A stretch of 64,000 nucleotides of DNA from Muscardinus avellanarius (taxonomy: Eukaryota > Chordata > Mammalia > Rodentia > Gliridae), in NCBI GenBank assembly GCA_963383645.1, contig OY726563.1:26320821-26384820 (forward strand), given 5' to 3'. This document shows positions 1-10,601 of the stretch, one piece after another. How positions within the stretch are numbered: the first letter of the stretch is position 1; each line of letters starts with the position of its first letter. A model generated the notes under the pieces. The model was not told where the DNA came from. It saw only the letters and a list, made by a program, of their open reading frames with translations, and ran no database searches. Made by a program: the position numbers and the translations under genes.

Positions 1-1015
1 ATTTTCACCTATATTTCAGTGAAAAACTATTTTAGGAAATGTTATATGCCATCTATTTAAATCTTTAAATTTTCAAATAATGAATATATGGTTCTAAAAA
101 ACATTGCTATCGCTTAAAAATTTCTTTACATTTGATGCTCTTATTAACCTAATGATAATACCTTCCAAAGAAACATCAGCCATTCTATCACAGCAAGGGA
201 AAACTCTATTAATATGCATATTGTCATTATTTTCAAGACTGTGAGAAGTAAGTCTCAGAGCAGTAGGTGGCAATTTGCAAAAATAAATGGACTAATCATG
301 CTTCATCCTATCTGCTCCCTGCTCAGACATGGCATGAAAAGATTCTCTGGAACCTTTTTTTAATAATTGATAAGACCAAAGAAATAGAAATAGTCCGTTA
401 CTTTAGAACCGTTCTGAATGAGAAAGACCTTGCAATTTTTGCTGTTCCAAATTATTGATTTTTTTTTGTCATGGAGTATTAAGATTTTAGTTTTTGTTAA
501 TTTGGTTTTTATTGTTATATTTGTTAATTTTTATTTATATTGTTATATTTGTTAATTTGGTTTTATTGCATTATAGTCTTATATCATGATGTTCAGAGTG
601 ATATAATACTATTGATAATTTAGTAAACTCTTATCCTTATTTTTCATTATAAAATTATTTTAGAATATTTAGAAATCTAAAATGCTTGTGATTACAATTA
701 TATATGGCCACTGATTCATCTCTATCTTATATAAGAAACTCTGAAAGGTTAATATACATTTATTTCATAAAGAGTGTTCTGAGATTTTCCCTGTCCTACA
801 ATGTTGATACACAGCATCCAATGATCATAGAAAACAAACACCAAGTGCTATAAATCAGCTAAACAGAGAACGCTAGGGATGATTCTGTGATTTTTCATGA
901 GAAATAGAAATATTATAAAATCTTTAAAACCACTGAAAAATTTCAAATTTATTTTCAAGATAACTGTTTCAAATTGTAATATTCTCATTTCTTATATTAT
1001 TCTAATCAAAATAAC

Positions 1016-1056
<41 letters not shown>

Positions 1057-1061
1057 TATAT
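1016..1061. repeat. (AT)n microsatellite
   Basis: About 46 bp of alternating AT with a single G interruption near the middle. It lies inside intron 41 and has no other feature attached. Confidence 0.95.
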
Positions 1062-2463
1062 GGAAAATAGTTGCTATATACAAAAAACTGCTGAAACAAT
1101 GCAGAGGTCAGACATATGAAGATCTAATTTACTATTCATTCCTCAGAAGCACATTATTCTTTCTCACACAGTCATGCTGGACTATAATGAATAAACTATA
1201 TCCATTGAATGACTTTCAGGTTACTTTAATATACAATTTCAAAAAGTGATTTAAAAATCAGTGTAATTGGATATATTATTTTTGTTTTAAATCCTTTATG
1301 CAAAATCCACCACTCATATTCAGATTAAGCCTTTTCATTTTGAATTTCATTAAGTCTGCCTTGAATAATTATATCCTTCAGAATTCTGATGTGTACAAAT
1401 CCAGACTAACCTTTTGAAAATCAACTTTCTATTTTTAAAATTCTCCACCACCTTACCTCATTATAGATATCTATGCATCATTAGGAAGGAAGTGCTATAG
1501 CCATACTAATTCATTTTATTTCTCTGTTCCTTTCTGTTTCTAATTCCATATGCCACAAACAATATATCATTCTCATTTTCTGGGAACAACAATCAACAAA
1601 TGTGAAAAATGTCCTAAAGTACCATTTATTTAAAATTTTTGTTTAAAAAGGCTTATAGAACAAAACTATGATTTGTGTCATGTAAAGTTCTAAAGGTTTA
1701 AGAGTTTGAGCTATTTAAGAAGGCACAAGCATCAGTAATAAAATTTTAAATAAGCTTTAATTTCTCTGAAACTTGTGTTATCACATTCTTTTCTTAACCT
1801 AAAATTTGATTATTGAAGGACCACATTTCTCCATGAGATAAAGGCAATTTTGAAACAAATGGTGTATTATATCTAAGTTTTTAACACAAAATATTTCCTC
1901 CATTATATAAAGGTCTTGTTCAAATTCATTGTGGCTGCTGGCCCATTTATGAATTACAAAGTCAAAGAAATTTGGGAAGAAAAATATAATACATGTCACA
2001 ACATTATGACACATGACTTATAATATGTATATTTCATAAAAATATGCTACACTTAAAATGATTTAAAGTTAGCCATGAAATGAAAATGTTAATTTATATT
2101 TGATTATCTTTTCTCAGAAGGATATTCTTAAGCATTATGTATTATTTGAATGTAAATAACATAATGGTATGTAAATCCCAAATAAGATTACAGGCTTTGA
2201 ATTGCTTCTGGTGATTCATAAACAATATAGAAATAGGAAAGATTTAAGTTATGTTAGACAAATGGCTCTTTCTTCCAGTTTCAAAAGTCTTCAGATAAAT
2301 ATAATTAAGTTTTCTTATAGTGATCATCATCATAATAAGGAAAGGTATACTATTTTAAATTATTTTCCTTCATCACTTGTAGATATTATAAATGTTAAGC
2401 TTGCAAATGGATCAATTTGATTTTGAAAAAAAAAAACCTGTATCAACTTGCTGGAGCTTAAAA

Positions 2464-2541
2464 CTATATGTACACACAAGTTTTTTTTTACTCCAATATG
2501 ATGTATGAATATGTACTAATAAAAAAATTAAAAAAAAAGAA
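2464..2541 (+). mobile_element. L1 3'-end fragment
   Basis: Matches the terminal 70-80 bp of the L1 copies at 4343-7093 and 11541-12355. It has a TGTACACACAAGT motif, a poly-T stretch, CCAATATGATGTATGAATAT-like sequence and an AATAAA-type signal followed by an A-rich tail. It is a severely 5'-truncated insertion. Confidence 0.75.
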
Positions 2542-4333
2542 CGTGATACACACCAGATCAGTATGGGTCTAGTCAGCCATGTTCACTGGTTGATATGCAC
2601 CCAAATAACATGGCAATACTAGTATTCTGATGGTAGTTGGAATTGCACATTTTAATAACGTTTTTGGGTAGAAAGACCTTGAATAATCAATCTAATGAGT
2701 CTAAACAAAATTGATATAACCCTACACAGAGAAAACAGATATCAAAAAGTGTTCTTAGATAACTTCCATCTACTTATTACATCATGTATAAAACTGTGCG
2801 ACACTATATAACAACAGAGGGAACATCAACATTCACATCATTAAGTAATTTATCAAAACATTGTGTTATTTTAACCCATTTGTGGAAAGAATAAAATCCA
2901 CTAAATATGTAAATTATCTAATGCAAAATAGTGTAGAAAATCATTTTTATAGACATGCATTTAATTTCTAAAAATATAATACATTTTTGTAGTAGGTAAG
3001 ACTGTCAGTAAAAGAGATACTTAAGAGAAGATAGATTTGCCAGTCTTTAAGTACATTCTATTTATAAGAAGGCAAATACATATAGTGTCTTGTATAAAAG
3101 GTCTGGCCAGACCTGCTCATTGACCTGCTGCATGTTGACTCTTCCCTTCTACATCGTCAAATTTACCTCATTCCTCAGGGCCAAGCTTAATTACTATCTA
3201 ATTAAGCTGATAAACTGAATCTTAAAATGTGTTAATGGCTTATAGTGGTTTAAAGTGTTATCCTTCAAAGGACAACATTTGCATTTTAATAAGATTTTTC
3301 AATGAATTAACATAAATTAGTAACTTGGTAGAGTTTTAGTCACTATGTATGGTCTGTGAGAGAAAGAAAAAGGCTTTTGATTCCCATCAAGATAAGTACC
3401 AACACATTAGCACCAACATATACGGCAAGCCTTATTAGAAATCATAAAAATATTATAATAATTTAATAAATGAGTTTAAAGACCCAGGTACCTTGCAACA
3501 CAATGACTCCTGCATAGTACTTAGCATATAACAGGTCATCAAAAGATTTGGTGCATAAATTGAAGAAACAACTACCAGATTAAAAGTATTAATAAAAGCA
3601 TTTTTTGTGAATTATATATAATAAACATTTCTTATATGGTCAAAAAGTATTCATTTATATATTTACATTTGTATGTGTATTATATACACAAAATAAAAAT
3701 ATTGAGAAAAAGGGAAAATGCCTTACATTCAGGGTTTCAATACCCTCTCAGTTGAATAAACCCGAACCCTCAAATTAGCTATGAATGTTAGAATCTAGAA
3801 AAATATTTACACAAGGAACCTCAAATTGAAAAGGTAAAAGCAAAAAGAGAAATATTATGAACTGGTACTCATGTTCATTTGAAAGATACGTGAATGTTTG
3901 GTATAATAAGAGATCAACACTTTAGATTTGATTATCTCCCTGTGTATATATGTTACATATTTGTGGGAGATCTCTGATTCAAGAAAACCTACTTAACCCT
4001 AGAATGGTCAGTATCTGGTAGATTAAATGGCTGAGGATAGCCCTACCTCCAGTCCTCATACATACTTTTTCTGGAGAGGTCCTATCTTGTTAAATCATTT
4101 GGCACCAGAAAAATTTTTTTCTGTTATGCTTGTTGCCTCTCATTCAATCAATATATTATCAGAATCATAAAACAAATTCATTAGTGCTAGGAAATTTCAT
4201 ACTCTTTCACTTATGCATGAAAAAATATAACCACACACCATTTCAAGATTCAAAGGAGATTGGAGAAAACAACAACAACAAAATGAAAAGTCCGTAGAAA
4301 AATGTGCTTGAAGAAAATGAAGACTTTAAAAAC

Positions 4334-4342
4334 ATCTTAACA
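4334..4342 (+). repeat. Target-site duplication, left copy (L1)
   Basis: ATCTTAACA directly precedes the L1 5' end. The same 9 bp follow the A-tail at 7094-7102. One base further out differs (C versus A), and the match resumes beyond it. Confidence 0.75.
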
Positions 4343-4366
4343 GCCGGGAAGATGGCAACCGAGAAA

Positions 4367-4388
4367 AGCGGGGCTTAAGAGCCCCGCT
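4367..4388 (+). other. GC-rich perfect hairpin near L1 5' end
   Basis: AGCGGGGCT and AGCCCCGCT are exact reverse complements separated by the four bases TAAG. This gives a 9-bp stem about 25 nt into the L1 transcript, assuming transcription starts at the element's first base. Confidence 0.85.
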
Positions 4389-4527
4389 AACAACCAATCT
4401 CCATTACCACAAAATCAGCGCCTTTCATAGCCAAAAACACCATCACCAGAAAACAAAAAAATCACCAGGCTCCAGAGAGAAAGAGGACTGAGAACAGAGC
4501 TCAGAACCACAGAGGAGATACACCGAC

Positions 4528-4815
4528 CTCACGCCCGAGGATGCAGCAGCAGCGCCATACTGCCGGCAGCAGCGGCAAATTCACCAGGCGGCTACAGCAA
4601 GCTGAGGTGAGCCGCTGTGGAACAGCCAGGCGGGATTTCTCAGCGCAGGTAAAATCTAAAGCTCCCAGTGGCTGAGCTCAGCACACGCTGCAGGGATTCA
4701 GAGTGGAAATCAAAACCAAGAAGAAATAAGCCAGCCTCACGGCCGAGGGTGTGGCAGCGGTGCCATATTTCCACCGGCGGCAGCAGCAGAGAATTCACCG
4801 AGTCCAGTACAGCTA
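4528..4815 (+). repeat. Imperfect repeated block in L1 5' UTR
   Basis: The block starting CTCACGCCCGAGG at 4528 is echoed about 208 bp later by CTCACGGCCGAGGG at 4736. Both continue through CAGCAG-rich sequence to an AATTCACC motif and a TACAGC. The pair resembles two diverged units of a monomer-like L1 promoter. Confidence 0.6.
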
Positions 4816-5128
4816 CATCTGCGTACTCAAGAACAGTGAGTCAAATTGCGGGCCACAGAAGAGAAATCCCAGTACTGTACTCCCTGGGACTTGACCCAGT
4901 GGGGGAGGGGCAGTGGCAGAGATATCACACCATAGGAGAATGTGCAACCTGGCACCCCCCACAGTCTAAAGCAGCCTCTATACACTCTCAGGGTCGGAGA
5001 CTCTGTGATACAACCCAGTAAAGGAGAAGTGGGGTCTGAGATACTACTGACTCGAGATCCAGAACACCTTAAGTGAAGTCATAGTGACCCAAGGGAAGAA
5101 CCCAGAGAAGGCACAAACTTCCTAAATC

Positions 5129-6046
5129 ATGGGAAAGAGGAATAATACTGGAGCAATGAATGCCCACAACTCCACAACATCAGAACCCGATAAAACAGAA
5201 AATCAGAGATTTCTAGAAGATCAAATCAGGAAAATAACTGTAGAAATAATAGAGGTGCTTCAAAAAGAACTCAGAGAGAGCCAAAAAGAGATAAAGGATG
5301 CAATTAATGAAGTAAAGGCCTCAATTCAAAGCACAAACAACCGATTAGACCACATGGAGAACAGAATCTCGCTCTTAGAAGATGATCATTCCAAAAATGA
5401 ACGCATAGTTTCTAATCTAGGAAAAAATATCCGACAGCAGGAATCTGATATTGAAGAAATATGGGCCCATTTTAAGAGAGCTAACCTAAGAATAATTGGA
5501 ATAGAGGAGGGAAAAGAAAGTGAAACCAAAGGGATCAACAATCTCTTCAAGGAAGTAATAGCTGGAAATTTTCCAAACATAGAGCAAGAGGTTGATACAA
5601 AGGTCCAGGAAACTTATAGAACTCCCTTTAGACAGGATCGGAGAAGAGGATCCCCACGCCACATAATTGTCAAAATGACCAATGTGGAAGCCAAGCAGAG
5701 AATCTTAAAGGCATCAAAAACAAAGGGCCAAATGACATTCAGAGGCAAGCCAATTAGAATCACTCCAGACTTCCCAAAGCAAGTCATGAGAGCCAGAAGG
5801 GCTTGGAGTAACATATTCCAAAATCTGAAAGAAAACAACTTCCAGCCAAAAATTTCCTACCCAGCAAAACTTTCTATCAAATTAGATGGAGAGATAAGAA
5901 GCTTCCATGACAAACAGAAACTGAAGGAATTTATGTCTTCAAAACCAGAGCTAGAGAAAATACTCAAAGAGATTAACTACAAAGAAGAAATAGGTAACAC
6001 ACACCAGAACCAGAGAAACAAGAGTTTCCATCCAACAGTCAACTAA
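5129..6046 (+). CDS. L1 ORF1 protein (RNA-binding nucleic-acid chaperone)
   Basis: An uninterrupted 305-residue frame starting MGKRNN, as in other mammalian L1 ORF1 proteins. Residues about 35-110 form a heptad-rich coiled coil that would drive trimerisation. Residues about 115-215 resemble the RNA-recognition domain, including NLRIIGI, NFPNI, TPRHII-like (SPRHIIVK) and GKPIRITPDF. Residues about 215-285 match the C-terminal domain, with RRAW, NIFQNLKENNFQPKISYPAK and FHDKQ. In the family the protein coats L1 RNA in cytoplasmic particles. The frame is somewhat shorter than the roughly 338 residues of human ORF1p, mostly at the N terminus. It has no premature stop, yet the partner ORF2 is missing here, so the locus cannot retrotranspose by itself. 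It is in antisense orientation to DMD. Confidence 0.9.
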   Translation: MGKRNNTGAMNAHNSTTSEPDKTENQRFLEDQIRKITVEIIEVLQKELRESQKEIKDAINEVKASIQSTNNRLDHMENRISLLEDDHSKNERIVSNLGKNIRQQESDIEEIWAHFKRANLRIIGIEEGKESETKGINNLFKEVIAGNFPNIEQEVDTKVQETYRTPFRQDRRRGSPRHIIVKMTNVEAKQRILKASKTKGQMTFRGKPIRITPDFPKQVMRARRAWSNIFQNLKENNFQPKISYPAKLSIKLDGEIRSFHDKQKLKEFMSSKPELEKILKEINYKEEIGNTHQNQRNKSFHPTVN

Positions 6047-6119
6047 GAATGGTTATCTGTGGAGATTCATTACTTATGTTAGTCTTTTACCTATCTCTAA
6101 ATGGTATTGTTTGCCTTTA

Positions 6120-6745
6120 TTATTGTTAATTTTTAGGATTTCTAGTTGGAATATTAATATACCTTCAGATATAGCATTTGGAAATATTTTATCCCATTCT
6201 ATTAGTAACTGTTAACTCTGTTTACATTGTCTTTGGATATACAATATTTTTTTTTATTTTTTAGAGAGTTTGTATTCTCTTCTGTTGCCTGTGCCATTGA
6301 AATCATAACCAAGAAATCACTGCCAATTTCAATGTTGTGAGGTTTAATGACCCAGATTTTCTCCTAAAAGTTTATAGTCTTAAGATTTATATTTAGGTCT
6401 ATTATCTATTTTGAGTTAATATTTGTATATGGGATTAGGTAAGGGTCCAACTTTATTCTTTTCCATGTAATTATTATGTTTCAACAATATTTAGTTAAAA
6501 TATTATTATTTTTACCACCAAATGTTTGTGGAGACCTTGTTAAAAATAACTTGACAGTATAGGGAAGAATTTAGCTCTAGGCTTTTATTTAACTCCAATG
6601 GTTTATATATCTGCCTTTAGAATAGTACTACACTGTTTCAATTATTGTAGCTTTATATGGTTTGAAATCAGAAAATATATATCTTCTAGCTTTGTTCTTT
6701 TTTAAGATCGTTTTGGGTATCTAGAGTCCATATTCCATATTAGGA
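6120..6745 (-). mobile_element. Old antisense L1 ORF2 C-terminal fragment
   Basis: Read on the plus strand it follows the familiar reverse complement of the L1 ORF2 C-terminal coding region. Landmarks are TTGCCTGTGCCATTGA, a TTTTGAGTTAATATTTGTATA stretch, ACTGTTTCAATTATTGTAGC, and CTAGCTTTGTTCTTTTTTAA. It is far more diverged than the surrounding L1 and belongs to an older subfamily. It sits where ORF2 of the enclosing element should be. Confidence 0.7.
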
Positions 6746-7093
6746 TAGAGTTTTTTTCTGAAAAATAAATATATAAATATATGATAGTTTCACCTAAAAA
6801 AATAGAAAAAATATTCTCTGGTAAGAAAGAAAGTAAAAAGAAATATTGAAATGTTATCTTTAAGTCATCAAAAGCTTGTTATGAAATGGAACTGTTATGT
6901 GAAATTATCATTTTTAATTTTGGATAAATTGCTATAATACTAGATGTCAACCACTAAGCCAAGCATGGGAAGGAGGGATGGGGAGAGAATGGGGTGGGGA
7001 TCGGGTGGGGGCTGACTGGGCGATGTGTGCATGTATGTCTACAAAAGTTTGTATCCCACTATGATGTATGAATACAGTACACCAATAAAAAAA

Positions 7094-7102
7094 ATCTTAA
7101 CA
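7094..7102 (+). repeat. Target-site duplication, right copy (L1)
   Basis: ATCTTAACA after the AATAAAAAAA tail, matching 4334-4342 on the other side of the L1. Confidence 0.75.
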
Positions 7103-7227
7103 AAGTCTGTTATCTAGTTTATAAAAATTCAGTGATAATTTTAAAGATGAGAATGATCATTAATAAAAATGAAATGTGAGTTCTGGACAATTCAACCAAA
7201 AGAAGGGAAGTATCCCATAACATCTAG

Positions 7228-7306
7228 GAAGGATGAAAACGGGAAGGAAGGGAAGAAGGAGAGAAGGAAAAAAGGAAGGCAAGAAGGAAGGGAAGAAAGG
7301 AGGGAC
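7228..7306 (+). repeat. GGAA/GAAG-rich purine tract
   Basis: A low-complexity, nearly all-purine run of GGAAG, GAAGG and GAGAAGG units with few interruptions. It looks like a decayed GGAA-type microsatellite. Confidence 0.8.
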
Positions 7307-7730
7307 CACTAAAAAAGAGACTTCAAAGATAGATTTAAGACATCTAGTAACTAAGTATATAAGTACCGAAATAAATGTGAAGAGAGTAGAAGGAAGAGAA
7401 GTGATAATTTAAAAAAACATAAGGGACAATCTCTGTGAGCTAAAAAAAATCACTCATTGTTTAAATTTAAAAATGTTATCCAAGTATTAAGGTCAAATAC
7501 AAACATATTTAGAAATACATTGAATTATTTACTAATGAACTTTATGAACTTAAAGAATGACATATAGAACAACTTAAAGCATTTTATCAAAAGTAGAGTT
7601 TAAAGAGTTGAGACTTGGATTCAAATTAGAATTCCCGCTGAAACAATGGTAGCTAAGATACAGCAGAAGGATAACAGAGGAAATATGAAGATTCTGCAGA
7701 CACTAATAGAAATTGATATTTAAGAAAGTT

Positions 7731-7922
7731 CAGCCAGGCACAGTGGTGCAAGCCTGTAATCTCAGTTCTTGGGAGGCTGAGAAAGGATTGCAGGTTTGAT
7801 GACAACATCAACAAGGAGTGAGACTCTCAACAACTTAATGAGACCCTGTATCAAAATAAAAATTAAAAATAGGGCTGGGAGTGTAGCTCAGTGGCAGAAT
7901 GTCCCTGGGCTGCTCAATCCCT

Positions 7923-7926
<4 letters not shown>
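7731..7926 (+). mobile_element. B1-dID-type dimeric SINE
   Basis: Left half CAGCCAGGCACAGTGGTGCA with GGGAGGCTGAG (B1/7SL type). The right half GGGCTGGGAGTGTAGCTCAG is ID/tRNA type. It has diverged from the young copies and ends in a CA microsatellite. Confidence 0.85.
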
Positions 7927-7962
<36 letters not shown>

Positions 7963-7981
7963 GTGCGCGCGCACACACACG
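7927..7981. repeat. (CA)n with GC-alternating interruption
   Basis: Pure CA for about 34 bp, then GCGTGCGCGCGC, then CA again. All of it is alternating purine-pyrimidine, a sequence type able to adopt Z-DNA. It directly abuts the 3' end of the SINE at 7731-7926. Confidence 0.95.
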
Positions 7982-8215
7982 CTCACAAACAGCTATAATT
8001 ATCTGATAAATCCACCATTGTGACTGCAAAACAAAAATTTGAAGATGGAAGGTGTTCTGAATAATTTTATCAAATATTCTAAATGGAAAATAGAGCATAA
8101 TCAAGGGATTAAACCTTTAGGGAAAATAAAGAATAGAAACAAAATATATTGAATAAACTGAGGCTTTTCATTAAATTCTGTGGGTCAATGATAGTTTGAG
8201 TATAATTTTTGTTTA

Positions 8216-8290
8216 TGTTGGGGATATAATCCAGGGCCTCATTTGTACTGCACAAGCCACAAGTGCTCTATACTACATACAAAACCTGTG
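8216..8290 (-). mobile_element. ID-like SINE fragment
   Basis: Antisense ID/tRNA-type motifs (TTGGGGATATAATCCAGGGC, then an AAGTGCTCTATACTAC stretch) without a B1 half. Old and diverged. Confidence 0.55.
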
Positions 8291-8489
8291 TAATTTAAGT
8301 GATAATATGATTTCCTGAAAAACAATAATCACCAAGAATTAAAAAGACAAATTATTGGTTTCAAACATGTTTTAATCTGGCTTGAAAAGAATTAAGAGTT
8401 TGCTGAGTGAATCCTTTCGGTGGGGAGAAGAATGCCGTTATTTCAGCAAGACACTATAGCAATATAGGTTTAAAATTATTATCAGCTTT

Positions 8490-8587
8490 AGTAGCTTAGA
8501 GATACTGCTTCAAAATAAAAAGGGCTGGGTTGTAACTTAGTGGTAGAGCACCCCTGGGATCAGTCCCATTACTACACACAAAAAAGT
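8490..8587 (+). mobile_element. SINE right half (ID-like)
   Basis: Contains the linker CTTCAAAATAAAAA and GGGCTGGGTTGTAACTTAGT, then GGTAGAGCACCCCTGGG. Only the 3' part of a dimeric SINE is recognisable. Confidence 0.7.
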
Positions 8588-8619
8588 GAGAGTAAGAATA
8601 ATACTACTAAATGAGCTGA

Positions 8620-8841
8620 GAGCCTAGTGTTTTGGCACACAACTATAACGCTAGTACTTGGGAGGCTGGGACAGGAGAATAGTATATTTGGGACCAATCT
8701 CAGCAACTTAGACGTTAAGCAGCCTAGGAAGACCCTGTTCTAAAACAACAGCAACAAAAAAGTAAAATAGGGCTGGGGATATAGCTTAGAGGTAGAATGT
8801 TCCTGGGTTCAATGCCCAGTAGAAAAATAAATAAATAAATG
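8620..8841 (+). mobile_element. B1-dID-type dimeric SINE
   Basis: A degraded B1 half (ACTTGGGAGGCTGGGACAGG) and an ID half (GGGCTGGGGATATAGCTTAG), ending in an AAATAAATAAAT tail. Confidence 0.85.
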
Positions 8842-9121
8842 AAGTATAATTCAAGGCCAAAAGGCATTAGATATATCCAAGAAAACCACTGTAATGATAA
8901 AAGACAAATTTCTTAAAATAAATACCACAGCCATTAATTTTTATTCCAAACGTTTGTTGGCTACATTCTATATGTGGTAAAATATTAGAAATGAAATATG
9001 ACAATAGTTTTGATTAGTAATTATATATTTTTATAATTTGACAGATAACAATAGATAAAAATGCAACCAAAGACAGAGATGCTTTTATTTAAAACAATAA
9101 GTAAATTTTGTTTTGTTTTCT

Positions 9122-9313
9122 GTGTGTGGTACTGGGGATGAAAACTAGGGAACGTGTTCTACTTCTGGGCTATTCCCTCAGCTCTATTTTATATTTGGAA
9201 AGAGAATCTTGGTAAGAGCCTCACTTAGTGGCTGAGGCTAGATTAGAACCTGTGATCCTCCTGTCACAGCCTCCCAAGTATTGTGATTATAGATGTACAC
9301 TAGCATAGCTGGC
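9122..9313 (-). mobile_element. B1-dID-type dimeric SINE
   Basis: Antisense order: GTGGTACTGGGGATGAAAAC, then CTCACTTAGTGGCTGAGGCT, CAGCCTCCCAAGTATTGTGA and GCTGGCC. A diverged full-length copy. Confidence 0.85.
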
Positions 9314-9399
9314 CAATAAGTAAATATAACCCATATAATGCCATGTCACTGGAGCATTAAATATGACATATAAACAAAGGAAACTTAAAAACAGAGGAT

Positions 9400-9611
9400 T
9401 ATTTATTTATTTATGCAGTACTGGATATTGAACCCAGGGGCGTTCTACATCCAAGCTACTCTCCCAGCCCAATTTTTATTCTTTATTGTGAAATGGTCTC
9501 ACTGAGACTCAAAGGGCCTCACTAAGTAGCTGAGGCTGGCCATGAACCTGAGATCCTGCTGTCTCAGCCTCCCAAATGTTGGGATTACAAGACTGTACCA
9601 CCACGCCCAGC
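9400..9611 (-). mobile_element. B1-dID-type dimeric SINE
   Basis: A (TTTA)n tail at the left end, then GGATATTGAACCCAGGGGC, GGGCCTCACTAAGTAGCTGA and CACCACGCCCAGC. Full-length antisense copy. Confidence 0.9.
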
Positions 9612-9757
9612 TTGATAAATACTTTATAATTCATCTCTTTTTACTGCAATCTAATAATCCAAAAATGTAAAGGAATGATTGAAGAAAACGGTACATTACT
9701 TAAGGCTTTTGAAGAGAATGTATCATATTTATATGTATTTCCTGGAAAATCCTTTTG

Positions 9758-9761
9758 ATAC
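9758..9761 (+). repeat. LTR target-site duplication (ATAC), left
   Basis: ATAC immediately precedes the TG start of the LTR and recurs at 10602-10605 after its CA end. Four bp is a usual duplication length for gammaretrovirus-like insertions. Confidence 0.6.
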
Positions 9762-10154
9762 TGAGGAGGTAGAAAAGAAGTAGGCAGGTAGGGAAGAGGC
9801 CTCTGTAGAAAAACTTAATTTCCTGAGGGGCAAGGAATACTAATTAACTTCCAAGGCTCCTAAAAAGAGGCCAGCCCTTCCAAGTTTCAGAGATAAGAAT
9901 GACCAAAGCTTCACAAAATCATCTGTTTACTAATCAATAAACCCAGGAGACATCCCTGGAGCAAGCCTGACACCTCTACTGAAAGAAGGAGACCCCTCAA
10001 GGACATGCAAATACCCTATGCAAATTTTAAGAACTGCCTCCAAGACTCCAAGTAACAGAGGACTTACAGAGATATATAAACCCCTAGACCAGTCACCAGG
10101 AAGGTTACCCACTCTGGGAACCCCTCCCTGTTGGGGAGCTTTTCTCTCTCTCAT

Positions 10155-10425
10155 AGGTCGCGTTGGCTTTGAGAGAAGGTGGGGAGCAATTGAAGGCATT
10201 TGGCCCAGGCTACACTCGGGTAGTGAACTGAAGGCCTCCACTGGACATCAAGGCCGACCAGGGCCCCTAGGGGTGACCTGCACTTCTTCTCTGGCAGATC
10301 GCGTGGACTTTGGGAGAAAGCAGCTTGCAACTGAAGGCATTTGGCTTGGGATACCCTCAAGTATTGTCCTGAAGGCAGCTACTGGGCACCAGAGTCCTGA
10401 CAGCCCTTAGGGGTGTTCTGCCAGT
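10155..10425 (+). repeat. Two imperfect ~141-bp tandem units inside the LTR
   Basis: The unit starting AGGTCGCGTTGGCTTTGAGA at 10155 is repeated from AGATCGCGTGGACTTTGGGA at 10296. Both continue through a CTGAAGGCATTTGG-like motif and a CCTTAGGGGTG/CCCTAGGGGTG motif. The duplication spans the presumed R/U5 part of the LTR. Confidence 0.75.
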
Positions 10426-10527
10426 TTTCCCTATTCCCTGCTGTTTCCAATAAACCCTTTACTCCCCTTCCTGCCGTCTATGGGTGTCATTCTTCGCTCA
10501 CTGCAGAAAAGAATCCAGTAAGGAAAA

Positions 10528-10601
10528 GCCGTGTTTCTTCTCAAGAAACCCCGTTTCATCTTAAGGAAATGCCGTGTTTCTTCTCAAGAAACCCCGTTTC
10601 A
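10528..10601 (+). repeat. 31-bp direct repeat at LTR 3' end
   Basis: The segment at 10528-10558 (GCCGTGTTTC through CCCCGTTTCA) recurs exactly at 10571-10601, separated by 12 bp. Either copy could end the LTR; the ATAC duplication favours the second. Confidence 0.85.

Larger units (their letters stand above)
4343..7093 (+). mobile_element. L1 retrotransposon with ORF1, lacking ORF2
   Basis: Begins with a typical L1 5' terminus (GCCGGGAAGATGG), followed by a GC-rich 5' UTR and an intact ORF1 at 5129-6046. Recognisable sense L1 sequence stops soon after ORF1. It resumes near 6937 with a 3' UTR like that at 12200-12347 (CCACTAAGCCAAGCA, then a G-rich tract and CCAATAAAA). ORF2 is absent. The intervening 6050-6930 contains an older antisense L1 stretch. 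Matching 9-bp duplications at both outer ends suggest one original insertion whose middle was lost or replaced, or a chimeric insertion. Confidence 0.8.
9762..10601 (+). mobile_element. Solo LTR, gammaretrovirus-like (ERV1 type)
   Basis: An 840-bp GC-richer island in AT-rich intron. It runs from TGAGGAGG to CCGTTTCA and is flanked by ATAC on both sides. It has a TATA-like GATATATAAACC near 10070 and an AATAAA signal at 10449-10454 followed by a TG-rich stretch. No internal viral region or second LTR is present, so it is a solo LTR left by recombination. The frame at 10018-10410 is incidental. It contains two internal duplications, listed separately. Class is inferred from layout, without a family match. 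Transcriptional orientation is opposite to DMD. Confidence 0.75.

Noticed and set aside
4668..5021. 117-residue frame before L1 ORF1
   Set aside because: It falls in the GC-rich L1 5' UTR and matches no L1 protein.
10018..10410. 130-residue open frame
   Set aside because: It lies wholly inside the solo LTR and crosses its tandem duplication; GC-rich LTR sequence explains the lack of stops.
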